A DNA stretch of 64,000 nucleotides from Pseudomonadota bacterium (GTDB lineage Bacteria > Pseudomonadota > Gammaproteobacteria > UBA9214), in contig JAWLAI010000005.1 in assembly GCA_041395565.1 (NCBI GenBank), forward strand, positions 124,001 through 188,000, given 5' to 3'. The position numbers and the translations under genes are program-made. The notes under the pieces are model-generated. The model was given only the letters and a program-made list of their open reading frames with translations, did no database searches and was not told the DNA's origin. This document shows positions 16,877 through 25,678 of the stretch, piece after piece (within the stretch, counting starts at the first letter, position 1; every line of letters begins with the position of its first letter).

Positions 16877-18769
16877 TTACCTGGCCAGCACGCCCCTGGC
16901 CGCGGGTGATGACGCCGCAGCATTGCGGTCGACTGCGGCATACAACTGCTCCGGCAGGATGGGCTTGGTCAAGTAATCATCCATGCCGGCGTTGAAGCAC
17001 GCCTCCCTGTCGTCGAGCATGGCGTTGGCGGTAAGCGCAACGACTGGCAGATGTCGATGCTGCAAGCGTGCCGCCAGATCACGGGACAGTTGCTCCGGCA
17101 GAACGGTCTGCTCCACGACACCACGCTCCGCCGTCCTGATGACATGGCACGCTGTGACGCCATCCATGTCAGGCATTTGTACATCCATCAGTACCAGATC
17201 GTAATCCCGGTCCGCGACTGCCCGCAGCGCCTCGATCCCGTTCAGCGCCTCCTCCACGCGATGCTGCCGGTCCTCGAGCAGAGTCCTGATGATGAAGCGG
17301 TTGAAATCGTTATCCTCGACCAGCAAAACACGCAATGATCGTGCGCGCCTGGCCGGGGCCTGGACGATCCGCTGCTGCTCCTGCCGCAGGCCGCCGGCCT
17401 GCAGCGCAGCCGTGAAATAAAAGGTCGCCCCCTGCCCTTCCGCGCTGCTCAGCCAGATCCTGCCGCCCATGAGCTCGACCAGTTGCCTGCTGATGGCAAG
17501 GCCCAGTCCGCTGCCACCGTGCTTCCGCGTGGTCGAGACATCCGCCTGGGTGAAGTGATCGAAAATCAGCGCTTGCTTGTCGGTCGGTATGCCGGCCCCG
17601 GTATCGGCCACGGTAAACAGCAGAACCATATCGCCATGCATTGCGGCGGGGGTATCGGTGGCTGCCGTCACCGCGATGCGCACATGACCCTGATCCGTGA
17701 ACTTGATCGCATTGCTCACCAGATTGAACAACACTTGCCGCAGACGCACCTCATCACCGCTCACGAATTCCGGCAGGTCTGCCGGCACATCCTCCAGACA
17801 CAGCTCGATCCCCTTTTGCCTGGCCAGGGGTTCCAGGGTTGCCTGGATGGCTTGCAGGAAGCCTGGCAGTTGGAACGAGACACGCTCGAGCCGCAACTGA
17901 CCAGCCTCGATTTTGGAGAGGTCGAGGATATTGTTCAGCAATGTCAGCAGACTGTCGGCTGCGGCCCGCAATGCCCCGACCAGCTGTGCCTGCCGGCCAT
18001 CCAGCCGAGTTGCCTGTACCAGGTGGCTGAGTCCGATGATCGCGTTCATCGGCGTGCGAATCTCGTGGCTCATGTTGGCCAGGAAGAATCCCTTCGCCTC
18101 GCTCGCCGCCCTTGCCTCCCGGGTCGACCGCGTAAGCCGGGTCACGAGCGCCTCGTTGGTAAAACGCAGGGTGAGGTTGTGCCGCAGGATGCGATGATTT
18201 TGCCAACCCGCCCAGAGCATGAAGGCAAGACCGGTCACCATGACGGCACTCAGCTCCTGGGACGGCTCCCCAGGCACGGCTCTCATGTTCCAGGCGATCA
18301 TCAGCGCAACGGGTAGCGGAGTGACATAACCGATCAGCGCGGCATAGTTCATGACCAGGATATTCACGCCAATCATGACCACACCCATCGCGGTCACGTA
18401 GACAACGGACTGGGTATAGGCGCTCGCGAGCGCACCGGGCAACAGCGCCAAGGCGGCCCAGACCAGGCCCAGCAACCAGGTCAGCATGATGTACCACCGC
18501 GCGAGAACAGCATGCCCCGAAGCAGGGTCAGCCACCCGGCGATAACGCGCAGCGACGATCAGCCGTGCGCTGGACAGGCACAGCAGCACCACCGCCCAGG
18601 CAAGCAGATACGCATGTGGAACGTGCGGCCACAACAGCAATACCAGCAGGGATGCAGCGAGGGGGATGATGATGCCGGTACCCCGGGCGGTCTCGACCAG
18701 CAGCCGGTTCAGTTCTGCAGCGACTTTGCCGGCAATCGGCACGTCCTTGTCTGACTCGCTCTCGAACAT
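16877..18769 (-). CDS. Hybrid sensor histidine kinase with membrane input domain
   Basis: About 630 residues from the ATG at 18769. Five or six transmembrane helices (about 32-190) form the sensor. HisKA has ANMSHEIRTPMNAIIG with phospho-His about 235. The HATPase domain has VSNAIKFTD, DTGAGIP and GGSGLGLAI. The C-terminal receiver has VLLVEDND, VLMDVQMPDMDG and the conserved Lys in YLTKP. No partner response regulator adjacent. An upstream in-frame extension is open, but the chosen ATG starts just before the sensor. Confidence 0.85.
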   Translation of the reverse strand: MFESESDKDVPIAGKVAAELNRLLVETARGTGIIIPLAASLLVLLLWPHVPHAYLLAWAVVLLCLSSARLIVAARYRRVADPASGHAVLARWYIMLTWLLGLVWAALALLPGALASAYTQSVVYVTAMGVVMIGVNILVMNYAALIGYVTPLPVALMIAWNMRAVPGEPSQELSAVMVTGLAFMLWAGWQNHRILRHNLTLRFTNEALVTRLTRSTREARAASEAKGFFLANMSHEIRTPMNAIIGLSHLVQATRLDGRQAQLVGALRAAADSLLTLLNNILDLSKIEAGQLRLERVSFQLPGFLQAIQATLEPLARQKGIELCLEDVPADLPEFVSGDEVRLRQVLFNLVSNAIKFTDQGHVRIAVTAATDTPAAMHGDMVLLFTVADTGAGIPTDKQALIFDHFTQADVSTTRKHGGSGLGLAISRQLVELMGGRIWLSSAEGQGATFYFTAALQAGGLRQEQQRIVQAPARRARSLRVLLVEDNDFNRFIIRTLLEDRQHRVEEALNGIEALRAVADRDYDLVLMDVQMPDMDGVTACHVIRTAERGVVEQTVLPEQLSRDLAARLQHRHLPVVALTANAMLDDREACFNAGMDDYLTKPILPEQLYAAVDRNAAASSPAARGVLAR

Positions 18770-19227
18770 AACTGAGACTGCCTTTACCTGCGTCCCGCCT
18801 GGAGTGCACTGCAACCAGCGCTCGCCTGGCAGGCCTGTATCGTCGACGACCCTCATCTCGGCGCACCACACTACCGGAGCGCTCGGACCCCTGGTACCGC
18901 AACCTGCTACCGATGAGATGCTGGCCTTCTAAAACAAGATGTTACTGAATCCCAACCCAGAGCCCCCAAACGTCTCATCCAGGCACACGAGGATCAGAGC
19001 CCGTTACTGTACCGCCCGTATACAACTACTACGAATGAACTACTACATCAGTAGACGGTTATGATCGCGACCAGCGCGTCAGAATACTGACATAAACTTT
19101 ACCGGCTGTACAAGGACGCATCTCCGTATCGGCCACAGATCAAGCGTACTGCGACACGACCGGTCCGACATACGGGAGATACAGATTACGGCTAGAACCA
19201 GCAAACCCATCCGCGACAGACAGCGCC
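18770..19227. other. Intergenic region
   Basis: About 450 bp with no recognisable gene; somewhat AT-richer near 19010-19100. Confidence 0.3.
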
Positions 19228-19539
19228 GTGACCAGCGGCCGCGCGCTCGCCCCCAGTCTGTTTGCCACCGCCGTTGCGGCCGAACTCGTCACCGACAGCA
19301 ACCTCGTCATCAACAGAATCGGATCCCATGAGGGCAATATCTTCTATATCACGACCTTCAGCGGATTTTCCCAACCCTGCCAGTATGACACTGCCTACTA
19401 CGCGACCGACAACCCGGACTGCGGTAACCTCTTCCAGATCGCATTGCTGGCAAAATCCCGTCGCCTGGTTTCGAGAATCGACTACGACTACTATCCGGTA
19501 AACTTCCTCTGCAAGATCAAATTGCTCGAGACGAAATAA
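19228..19539 (+). CDS. Possible exported hypothetical protein, start uncertain
   Basis: 103 residues from GTG at 19228; the frame is open from 19096 but contains no ATG. The stretch SLFATAVAAE resembles the end of a signal peptide whose N terminus is missing in frame. The rest (LVTDSNLVINRIGSHEGNIF onward, with two Cys) has normal composition for a small periplasmic protein. Either the start is unusual or the 5' end has decayed. Confidence 0.4.
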   Translation: MTSGRALAPSLFATAVAAELVTDSNLVINRIGSHEGNIFYITTFSGFSQPCQYDTAYYATDNPDCGNLFQIALLAKSRRLVSRIDYDYYPVNFLCKIKLLETK

Positions 19540-19705
19540 CCCGATGCGACCCGGCCCGTACCCGAACGCGCCGGCCTGAACTATCATCAATTTGGCCCGG
19601 GCGATACCATAACCGGCGAGCTGTACATACCCCGCACGGTACGGGCGGTTTGACACAGTCCCAACCCCTCCAGGAATGCGTGATACCCACGCGGGCGGTG
19701 CTGCC

Positions 19706-20179
19706 GTGAAGACATGCGCTATTTTGCTGGCCGGCATTGCGTTGAGCGCGTGCCAGTCTATGGCGACCAACGACCCTGACTCCATCTGGTTCCGCCTGCC
19801 ATCCGGTACCCGCCTGGTGCTGAACCGGCCACTGACCATCCCCGCGAACAGTGCGCATGTCATGTTACAGCACGGCATCGCGCTCCCGGGGGCAAACAGC
19901 ACCGAAGTCGCCTGCCGCTTCTCGGTCAGGGAGCTCGGACCACGCACCATCCAGCCGGACACCTTCCTGATCACCGGCTACAGCAGCCAGCAGGAATGGG
20001 AGCATTACCCGCACACGAAGCGCTACTACAAGACCATCCGTCTGCGGTCCGAACGCCAGCCCGGCGTACTTCCGCTGGTTTGCGAATACTTCGACTGGCC
20101 GCTCTACGGACGTCCGGTCACCCAGACCCAGATCGAGGCGGCACTTGGCGGGTATTTCAGCTTTCTGCCACCGGAATGA
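19706..20179 (+). CDS. Lipoprotein of unknown function
   Basis: 157 residues from GTG at 19706, chosen because it gives a compact lipoprotein signal (VKTCAILLAGIALSAC, lipobox LSAC). An ATG at 19676 is in frame but its AGGA abuts the codon. The mature protein is beta-rich with two Cys (VACRF, LVCEYF). No family recognised. Confidence 0.65.
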   Translation: MKTCAILLAGIALSACQSMATNDPDSIWFRLPSGTRLVLNRPLTIPANSAHVMLQHGIALPGANSTEVACRFSVRELGPRTIQPDTFLITGYSSQQEWEHYPHTKRYYKTIRLRSERQPGVLPLVCEYFDWPLYGRPVTQTQIEAALGGYFSFLPPE

Positions 20180-20284
20180 GCCTGCAGCCGTCGCGGCAGT
20201 TCGAAGCGGCATCCGCGATGCGGTCAACCCGGTGCGCGTTCGGTCGATAACGCTCAGTGCCCTGCGCCCCGAACACTACCCGTC

Positions 20285-21031
20285 ATGCATCGTCCGAACC
20301 CGCTCAAGCAAATCAACCGGCTGGTGTTCTATGTCAGCCTGGTCCTGCTGGCGGTCTCCTGCTGGCACCGCAACGACTTCCCCGCGACGCTGACGCCGCT
20401 ACCGGCCATCCTCGAACCACCGCTCCAGCAGGCCGTTCACGCCCGCCCCTTCCGGGTGACGCATAACGGCGCCGAGTACCGGATCGAGCCGCGCTATCGC
20501 TACGACCTCCATGGCCTGGTCGTGTCCTATGCCCACCATGACGGCAACTACAGCCTGCACCGCCTGTGGAACGATCACATCAATATCGCCGATGTCTGCG
20601 TGGTCTGGGGCGAGAATACCGATGGCGCGGATCTCAACCGTATCAACTTCTGGAATGGCAAATTCACCTGCAATTTCGAAACCCGCGACACCGGCACCTG
20701 GGAACGCTTTCGGCTGGACCAGGTCTCCAACAACCACCTGCTGACAACCGACACCCGGCTGCGGCAACGGGTCGACCGGCTGCGTATCGGCGACCAGATC
20801 CACATCCGGGGCTGGCTGGTACGCTACAGCAATGACACGGGCTTCTCCCGCGACACCAGTACCACCCGCACCGACAGCGGCAACGGGGCCTGCGAAACGA
20901 TTTACCTGGAGGATTTCGAGATCCTGAGATCGCTCGACAATGGCTGGCGCAGCTGGCTCATGCTCGCGTTGACCGGGGTGATTTGCAGCAGCCTGCTGTG
21001 GTTGGTCGCCGTGGCACGTGGCCGGTTCTGA
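20285..21031 (+). CDS. Membrane-anchored protein of unknown function
   Basis: 248 residues: an N-terminal helix (LVFYVSLVLLAVSCW), a periplasmic domain of about 180 residues, and a C-terminal helix (SWLMLALTGVICSSLLWLVA). The soluble part has motifs WNDHINIADVCVVWG and RIGDQIHIRGWLVRY, reminiscent of an OB-like fold, plus two further Cys. Only 105 bp after the lipoprotein gene; the two may be co-transcribed. Confidence 0.6.
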   Translation: MHRPNPLKQINRLVFYVSLVLLAVSCWHRNDFPATLTPLPAILEPPLQQAVHARPFRVTHNGAEYRIEPRYRYDLHGLVVSYAHHDGNYSLHRLWNDHINIADVCVVWGENTDGADLNRINFWNGKFTCNFETRDTGTWERFRLDQVSNNHLLTTDTRLRQRVDRLRIGDQIHIRGWLVRYSNDTGFSRDTSTTRTDSGNGACETIYLEDFEILRSLDNGWRSWLMLALTGVICSSLLWLVAVARGRF

Positions 21032-21082
21032 CAATCCGCGCCGGCAGGCTGGCAGACAGGTCCATCGGCCGCCCCCCGATGG

Positions 21083-21799
21083 TCAGTCGGACAGGTAATA
21101 TTCCACCGTGGAGACCACCCGCACCTTCTTAATGTGTGGGTTGTTCTGGTCGCGGTCCGTGATGCTGAACTGGCCCTGGGAGGCGCGCCTGATCTTGCCG
21201 AGGGTGCTGTTCGAGTCAGCCGCGAATTTCTCCGCGACCTCGCGCGCCTGACGTGTCGCCTCCTCGATCATGGCCGGCTTGACCGCATTCAGGCCGGTGA
21301 CCAGGTATTCGGTCTGGGCCTGGTAATTCGCACCGCTGAACACGATACCCTGCTTGCCCAGTTCGGACAGGCGGGTCATTAGCGCACGCGCGGTCGCGAT
21401 CTTGCCCGAATAGACGGTCACCGTCTGCGCCGCCGTATAACGGAACTCGGGCCTGTTGTCGCCGTACTGCTGCGCCGACTTGTCGGTGATGGTGGGCGCG
21501 GCCACGGTAATCTCACCGGCTTCGAAGCCGTTGGCCTCGAGAAACGACCTGATCCGGTCGGTGCTGGTCTCGATGGCATCGTACAGCCCGGCGAGGTCGT
21601 TACCGGCCGCGGTGAACTGGATCGGCCAGATCACGATATCGGCGCCCACCTCACGCTCCGACAAACCTTTGACGGTAACGCTGCGTTCATGCGCCTTGAA
21701 GTCGGTCAGGGCGTTTCCCAGCAGATATCCCAGCCCCAGCAGACCGGCGACCAGGGACAGTCCGAGGATGAAGGCAGGCGCCGAGTTTCGGTTATGCAT
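21083..21799 (-). CDS. SIMPL-domain (DUF541) protein
   Basis: 238 residues. N-terminal membrane anchor (FILGLSLVAGLLGLGYLLG), then a single SIMPL domain: VTVKGLSEREVGADIVIWPI near the start and KVRVVSTVEYYL at the end. The start at 21799 follows GAGGA by about 7 nt. Family members face the periplasm; the biochemical role is not established. Confidence 0.85.
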   Translation of the reverse strand: MHNRNSAPAFILGLSLVAGLLGLGYLLGNALTDFKAHERSVTVKGLSEREVGADIVIWPIQFTAAGNDLAGLYDAIETSTDRIRSFLEANGFEAGEITVAAPTITDKSAQQYGDNRPEFRYTAAQTVTVYSGKIATARALMTRLSELGKQGIVFSGANYQAQTEYLVTGLNAVKPAMIEEATRQAREVAEKFAADSNSTLGKIRRASQGQFSITDRDQNNPHIKKVRVVSTVEYYLSD

Positions 21800-21877
21800 G
21801 GACAAATCCTCGAGTCCGGGTATGCTTACAGCACATATAACCAGAAAACGTGTTCAGACACCACGCGGATGCGGCAC

Positions 21878-22672
21878 ATGAACACCGAAGAATCCATCTC
21901 CGGGACCGATGCGGAACAACCACTGCCCTTCGTGGCCAGGTCGCGTACCGTCGCGCCCTCGGCCCCGTGGGTCTGGCTGCGCGCGGGTTATGCGGACATG
22001 CGCCGCGCGCCCGGCATTTCGCTGACCTACGGGCTGGCCATGACCGTGCTGAGCGCCCTGATTGCCTATGTCACCTGGAAGTTCGGCACGCTCGGCCTCT
22101 ACTTCGGCCTGGCGACCGGCTTCCTGCTGGTCGGCCCGGTGCTGGCCCTGGGTCTCTATTCCTTCAGCTGTCAGCTGGAACAGGGCAGGCACCCGGTGCT
22201 CGGCTACTGCATGCGCGAAGGCAGTGGCCACATGAAGGACATCCTGATCTTCTCCTTCGTGCTGCTGATCGTGTTTCTGATCTGGGCACGCGCCGCGACG
22301 GCGCTCTATATCTTCTTCCCGGAACAGGCCGAACACAGCTTCACGGACCTGGCCATGTTCCTCGGCATCGGTTCCGCGATCGGCGCGGTGTTTTCCACCC
22401 TGGTTTTCACCATCAGCGCCTTTTCCCTGCCCATGATCATGGATCGCAAGACCGACGCGATCACGGCCGTGATCACCAGTGTCAATGCAGTACTGCGCAA
22501 CAAGCTGACCATGCTGGTGTGGGCCTGCATCATCGTCACCTGCGTGGCGCTCGGCTTCGCCACCGGCCTGCTCGGCTTCATCGTACTGCTGCCGCTGATC
22601 GGCCACGCCACCTGGCATGCCTACCGCGACACCATCGATGCCAGCGACTGGCCCGAGAACGATAAATACTGA
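21878..22672 (+). CDS. DUF2189 integral membrane protein
   Basis: 264 residues with about six transmembrane helices. The sequence WLRAGYADMRRAPGISLTYG before helix 1 and the C-terminal LIGHATWHAYRD are typical of DUF2189. Divergent from the SIMPL gene across 78 bp. An ATG at 21869 is an equally possible start. Function unknown. Confidence 0.8.
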   Translation: MNTEESISGTDAEQPLPFVARSRTVAPSAPWVWLRAGYADMRRAPGISLTYGLAMTVLSALIAYVTWKFGTLGLYFGLATGFLLVGPVLALGLYSFSCQLEQGRHPVLGYCMREGSGHMKDILIFSFVLLIVFLIWARAATALYIFFPEQAEHSFTDLAMFLGIGSAIGAVFSTLVFTISAFSLPMIMDRKTDAITAVITSVNAVLRNKLTMLVWACIIVTCVALGFATGLLGFIVLLPLIGHATWHAYRDTIDASDWPENDKY

Positions 22673-22713
22673 TCGCAGCCGGCCGCCGGGCTTCGGGGCC
22701 GTGCGGCGGAATG

Positions 22714-22998
22714 CTATTCGCCAACTATCCGCCTGCCGCTGCTGGACAGCCCGACCAGGCCCAGCACGCCAGCGCTGAACAGCCACAGCGTCGCAGACAG
22801 CGGCACTTGCTGGATATAGCAGCGGCGGTCGTCCGAGCAGTCATCGAAGAAATCCGCATACGACAGGAGCAGACCCCGGAACTCCGCGGGATCGAAGGCT
22901 GCGAAACCGGCGGCGGCATCGTCGTGCAAGCCCGCCAGATTGAGCCTGACGTTGCAGCCGCACTCGATGCGGGTAAAGACACCGCCCAGTATGGCCAT
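22714..22998 (-). pseudogene. 5'-truncated PEP-CTERM protein gene
   Basis: A 94-codon frame ending in a PEP-CTERM-like sorting signal: VPLSATLWLFSAGVLGLVGL then SSSGRR. It has no signal peptide, and an in-frame TGA lies 12 nt before the first ATG. A sorted protein without export is not functional, so this is probably the 3' remnant of a longer gene. The middle (LSYADFFDDCSDDRRCYIQQ) has Cys residues. Confidence 0.55.
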
Positions 22999-23171
22999 AT
23001 CGCGCGCTCACCCGGCACCCGTAACGCACTGACTCCCGGCTGGTTCAGAAATTGCGGCGCAGGCCGATCAGCAGTCTTTGACAACGGTATTCGCCGCCCC
23101 GACAGCAACGACACAGCGGGGCCCCGGGATCTGACATGAAATCACCAGTTTTCTCACGGGAGGTACGGGTC

Positions 23172-24020
23172 ATGCGTTCCGCAACGACGGTAGTGTTCAC
23201 CCTGCTGGCACTGGCCCTGCTCGCCTCAACCATCGTCCTGATCGAGTCGGGTAACGTCGGGGTGCGCAAAACCCTGGGCAAGGTCGACCCCGACGAGGTC
23301 ACGCCCGGCCTGAACTTCCGGTTGCCGCTGGTGACGCAGGTTTCCGAATTCGTCGGCAAGGAGATTGCCATTGATCTTGCCGATCTCACGCCCAAGGCGG
23401 CCGACAATCTCTCCCTGCGCGACATGGATGTCACCGTCTTCTACCGTGCGGAGAGCAACCGCATCGCGGACCTGTATATCAAGTACGCCAACGCGCATGT
23501 ACACGACTGGGAATCCGACAGCTATTTCCCGGCCTACCAGCTGGTATACCGCGAGGCCCGGCGCGCCGCCTATGAAACGGTCGCAGAAATCGATTCCCTC
23601 TCCATGCACAAGAAGCGTGACCAGATCGCGGTCTCCATCAAGGAACGCCTGCAGGAAACACTGGACAGCAATGATCCCGGGGTCTTCAAGGTCACCCGCG
23701 TGGTCATACGCTCGGTCCTGACCGATCCGTCCATCGAGGAATCCATCCGCGAGGCGGTCGCCAATCAGAAACGGCTCGAGGCGAAGCAGGTGATGGTCGA
23801 GATCGAACGCAAGAATGCCGAGATTGAGGCCATCCGCGCCGAAGGCATCGCCAGGGCCAACGACATCATCAACAAGACCCTCACCACCGAGTACCTGCAG
23901 CACGAGCTCAACCTGACCCTGCAGAAATTCGCCGAGACCGGCGCCAACACCATCGTGGTGCCGGCGAACATGCAGGGCTTCGACATGATCCTGCCGACCG
24001 ACAGGCTGTCGCAGCGCTGA
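23172..24020 (+). CDS. SPFH/prohibitin-family protein
   Basis: 282 residues. One N-terminal helix (VVFTLLALALLASTIVLI), then a prohibitin-type SPFH domain (GNVGVRKTLGKVDPDEVTPG, LNFRLPL) and a C-terminal coiled coil (RLEAKQVMVEIERKNAEIEA). The start at 23172 follows GGGAGG by about 8 nt; an upstream ATG at 23136 is open but lacks a site. Such proteins form large membrane rings or microdomains, often with FtsH; none is adjacent. Confidence 0.85.
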   Translation: MRSATTVVFTLLALALLASTIVLIESGNVGVRKTLGKVDPDEVTPGLNFRLPLVTQVSEFVGKEIAIDLADLTPKAADNLSLRDMDVTVFYRAESNRIADLYIKYANAHVHDWESDSYFPAYQLVYREARRAAYETVAEIDSLSMHKKRDQIAVSIKERLQETLDSNDPGVFKVTRVVIRSVLTDPSIEESIREAVANQKRLEAKQVMVEIERKNAEIEAIRAEGIARANDIINKTLTTEYLQHELNLTLQKFAETGANTIVVPANMQGFDMILPTDRLSQR

Positions 24021-24461
24021 ACACGACTTGTGCGGGCGGCCTGTCCGGCCGACCTCTCGCTGGCAACACCAGTCATATAACCGCACGAATCCCCGGCACG
24101 TACGGGACAGCACCTCCACCAACCCCGCGCATCAGCATACGGCCCGCATTCCGCGCTGCTTGCCGACAGTGCAACAGCGGATCCCACCCGGCGTCGATGC
24201 ATCGGCACAGACCCGCCTGACGCCGCGGCAGCAGCTGCGGCGACGCCTGCCCTTCGTCTCATATCCCATCGCGCCTGCGCGGCCTGCCAGTATGGCAGTG
24301 TGCAGCGGCGGTTGTTCAACCGGATAAACAGGTTACGGAAAACCGAGCCGGTAGCCGCGACGATTGCAGCATTTTTCTGACGCCGTTTTGCCGGTGGCGT
24401 CCGCGGCCAGCCGGATTAATATCGCAGTCGTGGTTTCACGCATCACGGAGGAGACACGACA
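24021..24461. other. Intergenic region upstream of rpfF
   Basis: About 440 bp; no gene recognised. Should contain the rpfF promoter, but no strong -35/-10 pair stands out. Confidence 0.3.
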
Positions 24462-24584
24462 GTGACGGGACCACCGCTCCGAACAGGCGTCCCACCCGGA
24501 CACTCGGCAGGCATGCTGCGCTGCGCCCAAGGCGGGCGACGCCGTCGGAACCCCAACATCTCGACAAGGAGTAACAGACAATGA
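24462..24584 (+). CDS. Possible 40-residue leader ORF overlapping rpfF
   Basis: GTG at 24462 follows GGAGGAG by 8 nt. The frame runs 40 codons and its TGA overlaps the rpfF ATG as ATGA. The product is Arg/Pro/Gly-rich with no fold evident (GGRRRRNPN). rpfF has its own AAGGAG site, so the leader could be chance or could couple translation. Evidence is position only. Confidence 0.3.
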   Translation: MTGPPLRTGVPPGHSAGMLRCAQGGRRRRNPNISTRSNRQ

Positions 24585-25498
24585 CAGCCATACAACAAGC
24601 CCTACCACAGCTGCAAGACGATATCACCCTTCCCTGTTATTCGACGCTGGAGATCCAGTACGATGGCGAACAGCGCCTCGCCTGGTATCGCATGGACGTG
24701 CGGCCGCGCCTGTGCTGCACGCCGACGCTCATCGGCGAGATGCAACAATGGTACGACGCGCTCACCAGCTCAGCGCAGCTTGCAGACGTCAGATATATCG
24801 CACTGGCATCCGCAGTACCGGGCGTATTCAACCTCGGCGGCGACCTGAATCTGTTTCTCGATCTCATCCGCAACGGGGACAGGCATGGTCTGCAGTATTA
24901 TGCGACCTCCTGCATCGACACACTGTACCGGCACTACACACACCTCGACCGGGATATCACCACTATCACACTCGTGCAGGGTGATGCCCTCGGCGGCGGT
25001 ATGGAGTTCGCGCTCTCGAGCGATGTACTGGTCGCCGAACGCAGCGCGAAGATGGGCATGCCGGAAATTCTGTTCAACCTCTTTCCCGGCATGGGAGCCT
25101 ACAGCTTTCTCTCGCGCAAGGTCGGTGAAGTCCAGGCCGAGCGGATGATCCTGGGCGGCTGCCTCTACAGCGCCGAGCAACTCTACGAGATGGGGATCGT
25201 TCACGTGCTGGCCGAGGATGGCCAGGGCGAACAGGCCGTTCTCGACTATGTTCGCAAGGAGGAACGCGCCGCGAACGGCTACCGCTCGTTCCGGCGCGCC
25301 AAAGCGCATTGCAACCCGGTAAGCTATGCAGAACTGGAAGCCATCACCACGGCATGGGTCGATGCAGCCCTGCGCCTGGAAGAACACAACCTGCGCATGA
25401 TGGAACGTCTCGTCAGCCGTCAATCCGCCAGATCAGGCCGCAACCGGGAACCGACCCGGCTCAGGGGTGTCGTGACGGAACGGCGTCAATTGCAGTGA
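24581..25498 (+). CDS. rpfF: RpfF-type DSF synthase (crotonase family)
   Basis: 305 residues. RpfF makes the diffusible signal factor, a cis-2-unsaturated fatty acid, by dehydrating and hydrolysing 3-hydroxyacyl-ACP. Hallmarks are FNLGGDLNLF (83-92), VQGDALGGGMEFALSSDVLV (132-151) and KMGMPEILFNLFPGMGAYSF. The two catalytic Glu are at 142 and 162, the same 20-residue spacing as E141/E161 of Xanthomonas RpfF. AAGGAG precedes the ATG by 9 nt. Convergent with the rpfC-like gene, as in Xanthomonas. rpfB and rpfG are not present nearby. Confidence 0.88.
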   Translation: MTAIQQALPQLQDDITLPCYSTLEIQYDGEQRLAWYRMDVRPRLCCTPTLIGEMQQWYDALTSSAQLADVRYIALASAVPGVFNLGGDLNLFLDLIRNGDRHGLQYYATSCIDTLYRHYTHLDRDITTITLVQGDALGGGMEFALSSDVLVAERSAKMGMPEILFNLFPGMGAYSFLSRKVGEVQAERMILGGCLYSAEQLYEMGIVHVLAEDGQGEQAVLDYVRKEERAANGYRSFRRAKAHCNPVSYAELEAITTAWVDAALRLEEHNLRMMERLVSRQSARSGRNREPTRLRGVVTERRQLQ

Positions 25499-25678
25499 AA
25501 CCGCGCCAACGCCGGAAGGCGGCAACGGCGCGGCTGCACCGGGCATGTCGGCGTGGTGGGGATACGGGCAATCTTCCCACCGCGCCGGCCGGACGCAGCC
25601 GCGCGGCAGCATGCAACCGGCTGTGCAGTCAACTGCACAGCATGGTCTGCAGTGCCGCGCTCGGCAATGCATCGTGCA

